A DNA stretch of 33,642 nt from Bacteroidales bacterium (GCA_017630195.1 JAGBVS010000087.1:1-33642), one strand, 5' to 3'. Positions 1 through 7,968 are shown, numbered from the stretch's first letter. Numbers and translations: made by a program. The notes: generated by a model from the sequence alone, not told the origin.

Positions 1-1358
1 GTGTGGTAAATCTTGCACAATGCGTTGCCGAATACACATTCTTCTGGGAAGTTGATTCTGCCTTTATTTGTAATGAAATCGTTGATTTCGTCTTTTACGT
101 TGATGATTGAAGGAAGGATAGGGAAGATAGGCTTTTTGCAAGTCTTCATCTTTTCGTTCAATACTTCGTAAACTTCCCAGTTAGGGAACAAACCTGGAGA
201 ACCGAAGATGACGCACATGCAGTCGATGTTGTCGAAGTCGTTTTCGCAAGCGTCGATGATGTGGCCCAATTGTTCTGCTGTACCTGTTGCCAAGAAGTCG
301 ATTGGGTTACCTACTGAAGAACCTGGGAATAATTTTGCCAAAAGTGCGTCAGCTTTAGGACCTTCGATGTGAGGAACGTCCATGCCGCCGTTTGAAAGAA
401 CGTCAGTCAACATAACAGCTGGACCGCCAGCGTGTGTGATGACAGCAACGTTTTTGCCTTTTACTTCTGGGTGCATGAAGATAGCGCATACTGTTGTCAA
501 CTCTTGACGGTTGTGGCAGCGTACGATACCTGCTTTGCGGAATAATGCGTCAACTACAGCGTCGTCTGTTGCTAAAGCGCCAGTGTGTGATGAAGCTGCA
601 CGGCTACCTGCTGCTGAGCCGCCTGACTTGATAGCAGCGATGCGGCAACCTTTGTTGATGAGTGAACGTGAGTGTTTCAACAATTTTTGTGGGTTGCCAA
701 TCTTTTCCATGTATATCATGATGACGCGAGAGCTTGTCTCAGGGTCGAATGTTGTGTCTAAGTGTTCGAGAACGTCTTCGATACCGACTTGTGCTGAGTT
801 GCCTACAGCCCAAACGCTGTTGAAAGTAAGACCGTTTGTCATACCGTATTCTTTGATGAAAACAGCTGTTGCGCCTGAACCTGTTACGAAGTCAACGCCA
901 TGAGGGTCGAGAGTTGGTATTGGAGAGTCGAAAGCGCCGCAGTAGTTACGGTTCAAGAAACCTGTACAGTTAGGACCGATGAGGCTGCCGCCGACTTTAT
1001 TGATTGTTTCAACGATTTGTCTTTCAAATTCAGCGCCTTGTTCGTTTTCTTCGCTGAAGCCTGCAGAGACGATGATGAAGCCTTTTGTGCCTTTTTCAAA
1101 TGCTAAAGTGTTGACTGTTGCTGGGCAGAATTTAGCAGCAATAGCGATGATTGCGCAATCTACTTGAGGAAGGTCTTCAACTTTTTGGTAACATTTTACA
1201 CCTTGAACTTCAGTTTCTTTAGGGTTAACAGTGTAAACTTCGCCTTTGAAGTTGCTGTTGAGAAGGTTTCTTAAAATGCTGCCGCCTGGTTTTTGTGTGT
1301 CGCCTGAAGCACCGATAACTGCAATGCTTTTAGGATTTAGTAATTCTTTTGCTATCAT
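1..1358 (-). CDS. ADP-forming acetyl/acyl-CoA synthetase, CoA-binding half (partial, runs off left edge)
   Basis: Translating the complementary strand from the ATG at 1358-1356 gives 452 residues with no stop, so the gene continues beyond base 1. The start MIAKELLNPKSIAVIGASGD is the Rossmann CoA-binding domain of the NDP-forming acyl-CoA synthetase family. The motif SSHTGALA carries the His (about residue 258) that is phosphorylated in this family. Succinyl-CoA-ligase-like domains follow, and the ATP-grasp (beta) part, if fused, would lie outside the window. Family members interconvert acyl-CoA + ADP + Pi with acid + ATP + CoA in the cytoplasm; here the likely role is ATP formation from acetyl-CoA or branched acyl-CoAs (inference). 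Substrate cannot be told from sequence. It has its own promoter-like motif about 57 bases upstream and is separated from the next minus-strand gene by a terminator. Plus-strand reading frames over this region are shadows. Confidence 0.9.
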   Translation of the reverse strand, partial: MIAKELLNPKSIAVIGASGDTQKPGGSILRNLLNSNFKGEVYTVNPKETEVQGVKCYQKVEDLPQVDCAIIAIAAKFCPATVNTLAFEKGTKGFIIVSAGFSEENEQGAEFERQIVETINKVGGSLIGPNCTGFLNRNYCGAFDSPIPTLDPHGVDFVTGSGATAVFIKEYGMTNGLTFNSVWAVGNSAQVGIEDVLEHLDTTFDPETSSRVIMIYMEKIGNPQKLLKHSRSLINKGCRIAAIKSGGSAAGSRAASSHTGALATDDAVVDALFRKAGIVRCHNRQELTTVCAIFMHPEVKGKNVAVITHAGGPAVMLTDVLSNGGMDVPHIEGPKADALLAKLFPGSSVGNPIDFLATGTAEQLGHIIDACENDFDNIDCMCVIFGSPGLFPNWEVYEVLNEKMKTCKKPIFPILPSIINVKDEINDFITNKGRINFPEECVFGNALCKIYH

Positions 1359-1414
1359 ATTTTATGATTTTAAATAATAATCGAAAATAAACGACACGAA
1401 AATATCGTTTTGCG

Positions 1415-1422
1415 CAAAGTTA
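1415..1422 (-). promoter_or_regulatory. Promoter -7 element for the acyl-CoA synthetase
   Basis: The minus strand reads TAACTTTG, an exact match to the Bacteroidetes -7 motif TAnnTTTG. No clear TTG was found at the -33 distance. The predicted leader is about 50 nt and contains a weak 6-bp hairpin (arms 1389-1394 and 1405-1410). Confidence 0.55.
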
Positions 1423-1490
1423 TGAAAAAAATGAATATGAAAGAAGTGAAAAATGAACAAATTAAATCCTTCTGGTAGATGCTATAAAAT

Positions 1491-1524
1491 AATAGTCAAA
1501 CTCGGGGAAGAGTCTGACTATTAT
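1491..1524 (-). terminator. Intrinsic terminator after the MerR-family gene
   Basis: A 14-bp stem with one mismatch (arms 1491-1504 and 1511-1524) closes a 6-base loop. On the minus strand it is followed by TTTTATAG. It begins 9 bases after the stop codon at 1533. Confidence 0.75.
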
Positions 1525-1532
1525 GCTAAACT

Positions 1533-2372
1533 TTATTCAATTGGAATCTGAATGATAGAAAGCCATTTTTCTGGGTCTTCCTGATTCCAGATACCGTCTA
1601 TGTAGCTGGCGCGAGCTTTGTCAGTTACCTTGTATCCCTGCTCTTCAATATAGGAGAAAGCTTCGGTGAATGATTCGTAGAAACGTTCGTACGGACCATA
1701 GTGCTTCATACACAGAACCTTTGGAATTGCTGGTAGTTTTTTGAACTGTATTATACTATTGTCTGTACCCATTTCTTCTATTTGTTCGCAATACTCAATG
1801 TCAATGTCAGTAGGTGTGTATTCCTCGTTATGCTCTATTGTGAAACAATAACCAGGAAGAGGACATTTGCAACCGAGTCGAAGCATTTCAGGACCAATTA
1901 CGTTGCAACATAACTTTCCTAATTCAGAGTAGTTGGAAATGATTCCGCGATGCGAGGCAACAATCATTTCAGGCAATGATTCGATACTGAATTTTTCCTT
2001 TTTTTTGTTTTCCATTTTCTTGATCTTTTTGCGAGAGTCTATCCATTCTTGCAGCTGATTGCGTCTTGTCGTCAGTAGTTTAAGCTGTCTTTTGGTTTCT
2101 TCAATCTTATCTGTCAGCTGTTCTACACTTGGAAAATGAGATTCATCATCGAATAAATCTTTTATTTCATCAAGCGTAAATCCTAACTGTTGCAGCTGTC
2201 GGATTGAATTCAGTTTTTGCATCTGTGCGATGCTGTAATAGCGATATCCAGTCCACTCATCCACTTCGTCAGGAATAAGCAATCCCTTCTGTTCGTAATG
2301 ACGCAACGTCTTTACAGTAACCTGCATTAAACGTGAGAACTCTCCGATTTTTAACTTGATTTTATAACTCAT
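1533..2372 (-). CDS. MerR-family transcriptional regulator with GyrI-like effector domain
   Basis: This is a protein of 279 residues. Residues about 6-75 form a MerR winged helix-turn-helix (KIGEFSRLMQVTVKTLRHYE, then GLL and GYRYYS). A coiled-coil helix follows at about 85-130, then a C-terminal GyrI-like/BmrR-type ligand-binding domain of about 150 residues (MKHYGPYERFYESF; ends near ESIIQIPIE-type strands, here WLSIIQIPIE). Such proteins twist an over-long promoter spacer to switch on transporter or detoxification genes when a ligand binds. I chose the ATG at 2372 because a promoter-like motif lies at 2400-2432; the reading frame can be extended to a TTG at 2402, but that start would lie inside the promoter. 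The spacer of its own promoter holds a palindrome, suggesting autoregulation. No efflux pump is adjacent, so the target beyond itself is unknown. Confidence 0.9.
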   Translation of the reverse strand: MSYKIKLKIGEFSRLMQVTVKTLRHYEQKGLLIPDEVDEWTGYRYYSIAQMQKLNSIRQLQQLGFTLDEIKDLFDDESHFPSVEQLTDKIEETKRQLKLLTTRRNQLQEWIDSRKKIKKMENKKKEKFSIESLPEMIVASHRGIISNYSELGKLCCNVIGPEMLRLGCKCPLPGYCFTIEHNEEYTPTDIDIEYCEQIEEMGTDNSIIQFKKLPAIPKVLCMKHYGPYERFYESFTEAFSYIEEQGYKVTDKARASYIDGIWNQEDPEKWLSIIQIPIE

Positions 2373-2399
2373 AATCGTACGATGTTTTGCTAGCGACTG

Positions 2400-2432
2400 C
2401 AAAGATAAGTTGTGACCTTAGGTACGAGTCAA
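2400..2432 (-). promoter_or_regulatory. MerR-type operator/promoter (autoregulatory)
   Basis: The minus strand has TTG (2430-2432), 22 bases, then TATCTTTG (2400-2407). The spacer contains ACCTAAGGT (plus-strand ACCTTAGGT at 2415-2423), a near-perfect palindrome of the kind bound by MerR-family proteins. Position between the -33 and -7 elements of the merR-like gene is the classic arrangement. Confidence 0.6.
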
Positions 2433-2451
2433 GAGGAAAATGAAATATTTT

Positions 2452-3006
2452 TTAAGCGATATCGTTCAAATCATAATATAGTAATCTTGTTACAAAATCA
2501 TCTTCCTCTTTTCTTAAAAATTGAAAATCATTATTCTGATAAAACGGTATAGCATCATGATAAGCATCTACTGTTATAAAACGGCAACCAGTTTTATTCT
2601 CTTCAAGAAAATATGACTTGATGAAATTTAACAACATAGAACCAATACCTTTGCCATGAAAATTCTTGTTTATTCCTAAACGACAAATTTTAACCGAAGG
2701 ATAACTCCTCATACGCTTTTCATTAACAAAGCGATTTCGTCTAAAACGATTAAATTCTGTTTTGTTCTCGAAGTCTGTCAAGGAAATACGATCATTGGCT
2801 AAACTGAAATAACCGATAATTTCTTTAGATTCAATGTTTTCAAAAACGTAGGTGACTGCTAAAAGTGCTTTTTTATATGTGATAGCTCTGTTTAAAAGGA
2901 AGTCGTTCAAATCATCGTCTCCGCAATTGAACGACTTTACCCTTTCATCTTTTTGTAATTTCCGAATCTCATAGATGTCAGATTTACAATTAAAAAAATA
3001 CGCCAT
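2452..3006 (-). CDS. GNAT-family acetyltransferase, probable toxin of a type II TA pair
   Basis: The protein has 184 residues. The acetyl-CoA pyrophosphate-binding loop is NFHGKGIG at 115-122, in the setting VKICRLGINKNFHGKGIGSM. Near the N-terminus, SFNCGDDDLNDFLLNRA (25-41) matches the segment that starts TacT/AtaT-type GNAT toxins, and AIPFYQNNDFQF (152-163) supplies the C-terminal Tyr (Y156) used by that group as general acid. Known GNAT toxins acetylate the amino group of aminoacyl-tRNA and block translation. The gene starts 5 bases after the stop of a small basic protein, with one promoter upstream of both, as in TA operons. A non-toxin N-acetyltransferase is the alternative. GNAT membership is clear; the toxin role is inferred. 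Confidence 0.8.
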   Translation of the reverse strand: MAYFFNCKSDIYEIRKLQKDERVKSFNCGDDDLNDFLLNRAITYKKALLAVTYVFENIESKEIIGYFSLANDRISLTDFENKTEFNRFRRNRFVNEKRMRSYPSVKICRLGINKNFHGKGIGSMLLNFIKSYFLEENKTGCRFITVDAYHDAIPFYQNNDFQFLRKEEDDFVTRLLYYDLNDIA

Positions 3007-3011
3007 GATTT

Positions 3012-3164
3012 TTATCCTTTAAAGATTTTCATAATCATTTCATAATCTCGTAAGCGTTTCGCTTTTTTCTCAGGATCTTCGTGACGCTTTTCTTTCATTC
3101 TTTCTTCAAATCTCCGAGCGTCTTCACCGTAAAGAATCGGAGTCTCTTTAATAGGTCTTGCCAT
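3012..3164 (-). CDS. Small basic protein, putative antitoxin for the GNAT protein
   Basis: Fifty residues starting MARPIKETPILYGEDARRFE and ending KGIFKMIM-like helix (reads MIMKIFKG). It is highly charged and probably two helices. I chose the ATG at 3164 over an in-frame TTG at 3194 because the -7 element lies at 3192-3199. It does not show the ribbon-helix-helix (DUF1778-like) pattern expected of known GNAT antitoxins. From memory, proteins opening MARPIKETP are widespread in Bacteroidetes as short hypothetical proteins. Its place directly upstream of the acetyltransferase, with a 5-base gap, suggests an antitoxin. Function otherwise unknown. Confidence 0.7.
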   Translation of the reverse strand: MARPIKETPILYGEDARRFEERMKEKRHEDPEKKAKRLRDYEMIMKIFKG

Positions 3165-3191
3165 AACTTTTAGTTTTTTTAAATTTCTTTG

Positions 3192-3222
3192 CAAATATAC
3201 AACCTAAAACAATACTTGTCAA
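3192..3222 (-). promoter_or_regulatory. Promoter of the putative TA operon
   Basis: The minus strand reads TTG (3220-3222), 20 bases, TATATTTG (3192-3199), a full match to the Bacteroidetes promoter pattern. It lies 28 bases before the small-protein ATG. Confidence 0.65.
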
Positions 3223-3309
3223 GGAAAATAAAGTTAAAAATTATTAACAATCAATCAGTTATAGATATATATATTAATTAAAGTATATATTAATAGAAAA
3301 AATAAAAAA

Positions 3310-3339
3310 AGTGTCAAATTCAAGGATAAATTTGACACT
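3310..3339 (-). terminator. Intrinsic terminator after the two-helix membrane protein gene
   Basis: A perfect 11-bp stem (arms 3310-3320 and 3329-3339) encloses an 8-base loop. On the minus strand it is followed by a run of T (complement of the A-rich 3298-3309). It lies 28 bases beyond the stop at 3368. Confidence 0.8.
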
Positions 3340-3367
3340 AGAAGGTCTTGTGTTTTTATATAAAATC

Positions 3368-3868
3368 TTAATTACATCTATTGTTTTCAGTATTTTCAAC
3401 AATTACAATAAAACCTTTGATAAATATTCTTTCAATAAATATTGTTATAGATAAAATTATGCAAGAGATGCCTATTTTGAATGGTGTTGTGGTAATTGTT
3501 AGTATTATGCCTAATATTAAAAGTATATAAGCAAAAACTTTATATGATTTATTTAGAGTTGTTAAGTTTTCAGAGGCTTCTTTATTCGGTTTAATTTTAT
3601 CTTGTGGAATGTATTTTAATAATTCTTGGTATTCTTCTTCTGTTATGTCTATTGGGAATTTGGTTTCTTCTTCAAAATAATATTTGTTTAAAGTTTCATC
3701 AAACTTAACAACGCGTACATTTTTTACTTCATCGATATCATCGACCAATATTCTTTCAACAATTGTTTTGCTTTCGTCTATTAATCCTAAAGATAAAAGA
3801 TGATTTTCTCTTTGTTTTTTTATTTCTTCCTTTCTGTTGTTGATGTATTTTTCTAATTGAGGATTCAT
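3368..3868 (-). CDS. Small membrane protein of unknown function
   Basis: This 166-residue protein is not one I recognise. Residues 1-105 are charged and probably cytosolic: a Lys/Glu-rich helix at the start, then an acidic stretch with VDDIDEV and PIDITEEEYQELLKYIP. Two hydrophobic helices follow at about 112-128 (VFAYILLILGIILTI) and 132-155 (IGISCIILSITIFIERIFI), leaving a short C-terminal tail. It has a single-gene layout with its own terminator and a long upstream region. No catalytic motif is visible. A helper for signalling or transport is possible, but nothing in the sequence shows it. Confidence 0.75.
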   Translation of the reverse strand: MNPQLEKYINNRKEEIKKQRENHLLSLGLIDESKTIVERILVDDIDEVKNVRVVKFDETLNKYYFEEETKFPIDITEEEYQELLKYIPQDKIKPNKEASENLTTLNKSYKVFAYILLILGIILTITTTPFKIGISCIILSITIFIERIFIKGFIVIVENTENNRCN

Positions 3869-3941
3869 GACTTTAAAATTTAATAGTTATTCTTACCCTT
3901 TTTACGGCATTTCAGTTGCTTTGTTGTACCTTATTATACGC

Positions 3942-3962
3942 ACATAAATACGGTATTTATGT
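3942..3962. promoter_or_regulatory. Perfect palindrome upstream of the small membrane protein
   Basis: ACATAAATAC, one central base, GTATTTATGT: ten bases mirrored exactly. It sits about 75 bases upstream of the 3868 start. It could be an operator or a leader hairpin; its binding partner is unknown. Confidence 0.45.
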
Positions 3963-4169
3963 TTGTTCTTATTCAGATGTGTTTGGCGTAACATACGACA
4001 AAAGTAAAAAAAAAAATTAATAATAGTTCACTATTTGAAATATTTTATTTCTTCTAAAATTGTGATAAAAAAGAGAAAATTAAAATCAATCCTATCAAGT
4101 TATTGATGCAGGTTCAAGTCAGCGATAAATGAAGTTAAAACATTATTTCGATAAGATATTGCTACATAA

Positions 4170-4211
4170 AATTTATTTACAAATAAATTAAAGAATCTAT
4201 GGGTTGATTCT
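4170..4211 (-). terminator. Possible terminator of the LtaS-like gene (weak)
   Basis: Just past the stop at 4220, a 6-bp stem (4192-4197/4206-4211) is followed on the minus strand by TTTAATTTATTTG and a second AT-only 9-bp inverted repeat (4170-4189). Low GC makes this a weak call. Confidence 0.45.
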
Positions 4212-4219
4212 GATTTTGA

Positions 4220-6613
4220 TTAAGAACCGCTGATTTCAGCATCCCATTCTCCAACGCTTAGCTTAGAACCGGCAACCCATTGATCGTCATAGATTACTGA
4301 AGATACGTAGGCTGAAATGTGATATTTTTTCCCCTTATTGAGTATAAATTCTTTTGAGACAGACAGCTCATACCATTCTTCATCTCTGATAATATCAGCA
4401 GTGATAAATTTCGTTATCTTATCGGTATAGTAAGTGGATTTTCCGCTTTCAATTTCCTTACATTCAAAAACAAGATCCATATAATTGTCTTGCCATAATG
4501 AGTCGTTGATAAAGATGCTGGCATCAAAATTTATCTTTGCTTTAGAAATATTTTCAACTAATACATTCTCAAATAGTTTGAAATGTTTGGCTCCTATCTC
4601 ACTCGGCTTTTCATTTGGAGTGCTACACACGATTTTTTTATTGTTGTGCAATTTATGGATAACTTTATAATCGTTCTTATTGATAGGATTTTGGGTCAAC
4701 TTGTTGTTGTGGTATGTGTAACGACAGATGTATTTGTAAAGTTCCAATTTTTTGTTTAGAGCGGATTTAAGTGAGTCGTCATAAACTATTTCTATATTGA
4801 GGTTTTCATCAATCTTATTGACGAGTTCGCTTTCCCATTTGTTTTTAGTCCAATATATATAATCGTCATAAACTATTTCACGCATCTGTCGCTCATAATT
4901 TACATGAAGCATTTTTTTGTTGAAATTCATTTGTGAAGAAGTGTCCAGTCCATCGCTAATCCAATGTACATGTTGCGGAGTATCAAGATGATACTTGTCT
5001 CTTAAGAGTGCGTTTATTGAAGGAGCAATGTCGTTATGTGTAATTATGGAATTGAAAACATGAGATTCTTTTAACATTGGTGACCATATGATTAACGGTA
5101 CGGTATGATATGATAGTTTATTGTTGATAATCAATCCTGAAGCATGGTCGCCTGTTATCACGAAAATGGTGTTTTCATAATTAGGCAGTTTTTTATAGTC
5201 GGTGATAAAGTCTCTTATGCAATCATCGGTGTAAAGCATTGAGCAGAAACGCATTTTATTTTTGTTATAAGCATCTGCTTTGTCAGGATTCATTGCTGAT
5301 ATTATATTGTCTGCCTTTTCTAAATATTCTTTTTCTTTCTTTTCATCTTTGATGTCTAATGCCTCATGATTTGTAATAGTTATCAACAAGTTAAACATCG
5401 GATTATTGATGTCTTTGATTTTTTCAATGCTTTTTTCGAACATCACATGATCAAAATATCCCCACCAATTGCCGAGATTTTTATTGTTTCCAGAGGTAAA
5501 TTCTTCATAAAAATTTGACATATAATCGATGTCTTGTGCAATGAGATATTCTGAGATGCAATCGAAGTTAAAGTCGCCTCCGTAGAATGCATTAGTTTGA
5601 TAATCATTAGATTTCAATATTGAGAACAATGAGTTGTGTTGAGGCATGACACCGAACTGAAATCCTTTCGGACCTATCGTAGATGATGTTATGGCAGGCA
5701 CTGCTCCGTAACTTCTTATTGTTGTGGAAAGACAGTTTTTCCAATAAAGACTTTTGTTTGCGAGAGAGTCGATAAATGGAGCGAAACCATTATTACCCAT
5801 AACCTCCGAACCTAACGATTCTACTAAAATGAAAACAATATCAGGTCTTACGTCTATATCTTCAAAATATTGTCCCAATACATCAGGCGTATTGTCAACT
5901 CTTTCAAGAGGATAGTACTTGTCGGGAACGATGTGTTCAGGATTTTCCGAAAGGAACTCATCGATGAGTGTTTCATTAAAAGCAATATCTGTATTAACAT
6001 CTGTATTTTCCAACGTCAAAGTTGTTAAAACCATATACCAGGTCTTGCTTGCCTCGACGTTTCTTGCTTCAATATTATTGTCTAAAATATTATCGATAAA
6101 AAATGCGGAAGGTATTGATAATAAGGCAATAATAATTGTTATTATGCTGCTCGTTTTTCCTTTTGTTTTTTTTCTTACAAAATGTGACAGCAATGAAAAT
6201 CCTCCAATTATTACGACAATTAACAATAACACGGATGTTATGCTTATTGATGCCAAGATTGTTTGTGTTATTTCTTCCAATGGTCTGATGAATAATTCTG
6301 ATCCCATCAATTGACCGCTTTCTTGGGTGTAAAAACTTAATGTTAATTCGCTTAGAATTATCGTCCCGAATAATATGGATGAAAAAATATTAGCAGTTTT
6401 TTTTGAGAAAAAGCTTATGAAGATGTATGGAATAAATATTAATAAAACTATGAAACTTGAGGTTACAAGACTATGAAGCAAAGATTTTAATAAAACGTTA
6501 AAGGAAATAAAATCAAATAGTTTTGTGGCAAGCATTATTAATATGAAACATAATGCAGTTGCAGAGAAATCTTTTGCTATCTGTGATTTGTTTTTAAGGA
6601 AATTATTTGTCAT
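4220..6613 (-). CDS. LtaS/alkaline-phosphatase-superfamily membrane sulfatase-like transferase with C-terminal extension
   Basis: The protein has 797 residues. Five hydrophobic helices occupy about 17-173. A sulfatase-fold domain follows from about 255: PDIVFILVESLGSEVMG carries the metal-binding Glu (E265), the nucleophile region reads TTIRSYGAVPAITSS, and the second metal site is FVITGDHASG. Family members transfer phosphoglycerol or phosphoethanolamine to polymers or lipids outside the cytoplasmic membrane. The residue aligned by eye with the catalytic Thr of LtaS is Ser301. About 230 residues beyond the catalytic domain (from about 565) look beta-rich and may bind a glycan or substrate; I do not recognise the fold. 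The gene stands alone, and a hairpin overlaps its promoter. A second, shorter paralogue lies at 15183. Substrate in a Gram-negative without LTA is unknown. Confidence 0.85.
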   Translation of the reverse strand: MTNNFLKNKSQIAKDFSATALCFILIMLATKLFDFISFNVLLKSLLHSLVTSSFIVLLIFIPYIFISFFSKKTANIFSSILFGTIILSELTLSFYTQESGQLMGSELFIRPLEEITQTILASISITSVLLLIVVIIGGFSLLSHFVRKKTKGKTSSIITIIIALLSIPSAFFIDNILDNNIEARNVEASKTWYMVLTTLTLENTDVNTDIAFNETLIDEFLSENPEHIVPDKYYPLERVDNTPDVLGQYFEDIDVRPDIVFILVESLGSEVMGNNGFAPFIDSLANKSLYWKNCLSTTIRSYGAVPAITSSTIGPKGFQFGVMPQHNSLFSILKSNDYQTNAFYGGDFNFDCISEYLIAQDIDYMSNFYEEFTSGNNKNLGNWWGYFDHVMFEKSIEKIKDINNPMFNLLITITNHEALDIKDEKKEKEYLEKADNIISAMNPDKADAYNKNKMRFCSMLYTDDCIRDFITDYKKLPNYENTIFVITGDHASGLIINNKLSYHTVPLIIWSPMLKESHVFNSIITHNDIAPSINALLRDKYHLDTPQHVHWISDGLDTSSQMNFNKKMLHVNYERQMREIVYDDYIYWTKNKWESELVNKIDENLNIEIVYDDSLKSALNKKLELYKYICRYTYHNNKLTQNPINKNDYKVIHKLHNNKKIVCSTPNEKPSEIGAKHFKLFENVLVENISKAKINFDASIFINDSLWQDNYMDLVFECKEIESGKSTYYTDKITKFITADIIRDEEWYELSVSKEFILNKGKKYHISAYVSSVIYDDQWVAGSKLSVGEWDAEISGS

Positions 6614-6659
6614 GATGCGATAAAAAATTTATTGCAAATATCAACAAAAAACAATATCA

Positions 6660-6698
6660 GTGGACAAAACAATAAAGTTTTTTCCATATTTTGTCCAC
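6660..6698. repeat. Inverted repeat upstream of the LtaS-like gene
   Basis: Ten-base perfect arms (6660-6669 and 6689-6698; GTGGACAAAA / TTTTGTCCAC) flank a 19-base spacer. The left arm overlaps a possible -33 TTTG that lies 22 bases from a near-consensus minus-strand -7 (GATATTTG) for the 6613 gene. It could be an operator, or a terminator relic of the decayed neighbour. Confidence 0.5.
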
Positions 6699-6731
6699 CA
6701 AAATAAAATATTTAAAAATCTCAAGAAATGA

Positions 6732-6911
6732 TTTTTTAATATTGGATTGTTAATTTGCAAGACGAAGAATAATATTATAGCACAATATGCTCTTGAATCA
6801 TCAAATTCTCCGATAGGAATTTCAGAATGTGAATCGAGTAAGTTTATTCCTGATAATTTCAAATCATCATTGCCAACAATTCAGGAAATTGAAGAAAAAC
6901 TATCCGACTGA
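6732..6911 (+). pseudogene. C-terminal remnant of a YhcG/DUF1016-type PDDEXK nuclease gene
   Basis: The plus strand reads FFNIGLLICKTKNNIIAQYA, then LESSNSPIGISE, and ends PTIQEIEEKLSD before a TGA. This is the pattern of the extreme C-terminus of YhcG/DUF1016 nucleases (a GLLIC-K strand, then QYALESS..PIGIS, then a helix with LPTI-EIE). There is no start codon, and an in-frame TGA lies just upstream at 6729-6731, so about 60 residues of a normally 330-380-residue protein survive. YhcG-type genes often travel with defence or type I restriction loci. Its position between two core genes suggests a former insertion now lost. Family assignment is from memory of the motif. Confidence 0.6.
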
Positions 6912-6946
6912 TATTCCCCGCACCAATCCTCAAGATTTGTGGAAAT

Positions 6947-7849
6947 CTACTTCCTCGGCACAGCAAACCGTATCTTTCTCTCTAAGTTCTCGACCTCAAT
7001 ATGTTGGCTCTCGTAAATCTCGCCGTCAATCGAAACGCAGAATCCTTTCGGTCCTTCAATCGTTACTTTCTTCGCCTGACGATAAACTACTATATTCTCA
7101 AACTTAGGATTGCCGATGTGTGTGCCAGCAACGTAATATTTTATCAGTCCGATGAATCTTAATCGTGAAACTGGTTTTACTAAACAAACCTCCAACAGAC
7201 CGTCGTCGTTGAGCGAGTTGGGCGCATTGAAATATGAACCGCCGACGTATTTGCCGTTGCTTACCGTGCACAACAAAATGTCGCCGGTGTTGAGCTGCTC
7301 GCCGTCGGCATAGACTGTGCATTTGGTTCTCATGCCGAAAAGAAATCCCCAGACGACAGCGAAAGGATAGGCTCGCTTCTTGCCGAATAAAACATTTCTC
7401 CTTAATTTGTTCATCGCCTTGGCAACGACGCTGTCTAATCCGAAATGCGTTGAGTTTAAAGCGTATTTCTCGTCAACTTTCATGATATCGACTTCTTTCT
7501 CCTCGCCGTGAATGACGTCGCAGACATTATTGAAAATATCGGAGCCAAAATATTTTACGTAATCATTTCCGCTTCCGAAAGGCAGAACGGTCATGCTGGC
7601 ATTAGGAAATCCTATGATTCCTGAAGCGACTTTGTTGATGGTTCCGTCGCCGCCACAAGCATAAAATCGTACCTTTTCTTCTGTATGATTTTCTAAATAT
7701 GTCTTGATGAAATTTATAGAGTCGTTAGGAGAATCGGGAGTGTATATTTCATAATCAATAACTTCTGAACATCTGGCGATGCCATTTCTTACCATGTCGA
7801 GACATGATTCCTTCCCAGCAGTAGTATTGACAATAAAAATGTGTTTCAT
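6947..7849 (-). CDS. Diacylglycerol kinase-type lipid kinase (YegS/DgkB family)
   Basis: The protein has 300 residues from the ATG at 7849; an in-frame GTG extension to 7972 is unlikely because it reads through the promoter. The opening MKHIFIVNTTAGKE, the nucleotide-binding motif CGGDGTINKV and PFGSGNDYVKYFG are diagnostic of the DAGK catalytic domain. A second beta-sandwich domain follows, with SNGKYVGGSYFNAP. Such enzymes use ATP to phosphorylate diacylglycerol or related lipids at the inner face of the membrane, returning diacylglycerol to phospholipid synthesis. It is divergent from the acyl-ACP thioesterase and convergent with the nuclease remnant. DAG is a by-product of phosphoglycerol transferases like the neighbouring LtaS-like protein, so a recycling link is plausible but unproven. 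Confidence 0.9.
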   Translation of the reverse strand: MKHIFIVNTTAGKESCLDMVRNGIARCSEVIDYEIYTPDSPNDSINFIKTYLENHTEEKVRFYACGGDGTINKVASGIIGFPNASMTVLPFGSGNDYVKYFGSDIFNNVCDVIHGEEKEVDIMKVDEKYALNSTHFGLDSVVAKAMNKLRRNVLFGKKRAYPFAVVWGFLFGMRTKCTVYADGEQLNTGDILLCTVSNGKYVGGSYFNAPNSLNDDGLLEVCLVKPVSRLRFIGLIKYYVAGTHIGNPKFENIVVYRQAKKVTIEGPKGFCVSIDGEIYESQHIEVENLERKIRFAVPRK

Positions 7850-7867
7850 CTGTTCGTTTCTTTCCCG

Positions 7868-7875
7868 CAAAAGTA
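7868..7875 (-). promoter_or_regulatory. Promoter -7 element for the lipid kinase
   Basis: The minus strand reads TACTTTTG, about 18 bases before the ATG. No matching -33 element is clear. It is the main reason for preferring the 7849 start. Confidence 0.5.
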
Positions 7876-7960
7876 AAAATAAATTGGTCTTAATTGATGA
7901 ACAAAATTGAAATATTATTGCTTTTTGTTGAAAGTACATTTTAAACAATATTTTATTTTG

Positions 7961-7968
7961 TAAATTTG
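7961..7968 (+). promoter_or_regulatory. Promoter -7 element for the acyl-ACP thioesterase
   Basis: TAAATTTG matches TAnnTTTG, 45 bases upstream of the ATG at 8014. It is divergent from the lipid kinase promoter. Confidence 0.5.

Larger units (their letters stand above)
3869..4219. other. 351-bp AT-rich intergenic region
   Basis: No coding frame was recognised. The half nearest 3868 holds a possible minus-strand -7 element (TACTTTTG at 3999-4006, with no TTG at the right distance) and a perfect 10+1+10 palindrome at 3942-3962 that would lie in the leader. The other half holds two hairpins after the sulfatase-like gene: arms 4192-4197/4206-4211, and a 20-base inverted repeat at 4170-4189. The rest (about 4010-4165) shows nothing. 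Confidence 0.6.

Noticed and set aside
511..1167. Plus-strand open frames of 60-130 codons near the left edge
   Set aside because: They lie antisense to the acyl-CoA synthetase, whose family motifs are on the minus strand; the plus frames show no recognisable domain.
3240..3300. AT-only direct repeats (TATATATTAAT twice)
   Set aside because: Low-complexity AT sequence between a promoter and a terminator; too simple to call a functional element.
6641..6862. Minus-strand frame of 73 codons
   Set aside because: It is antisense to the nuclease remnant on the plus strand and has no promoter or family resemblance.
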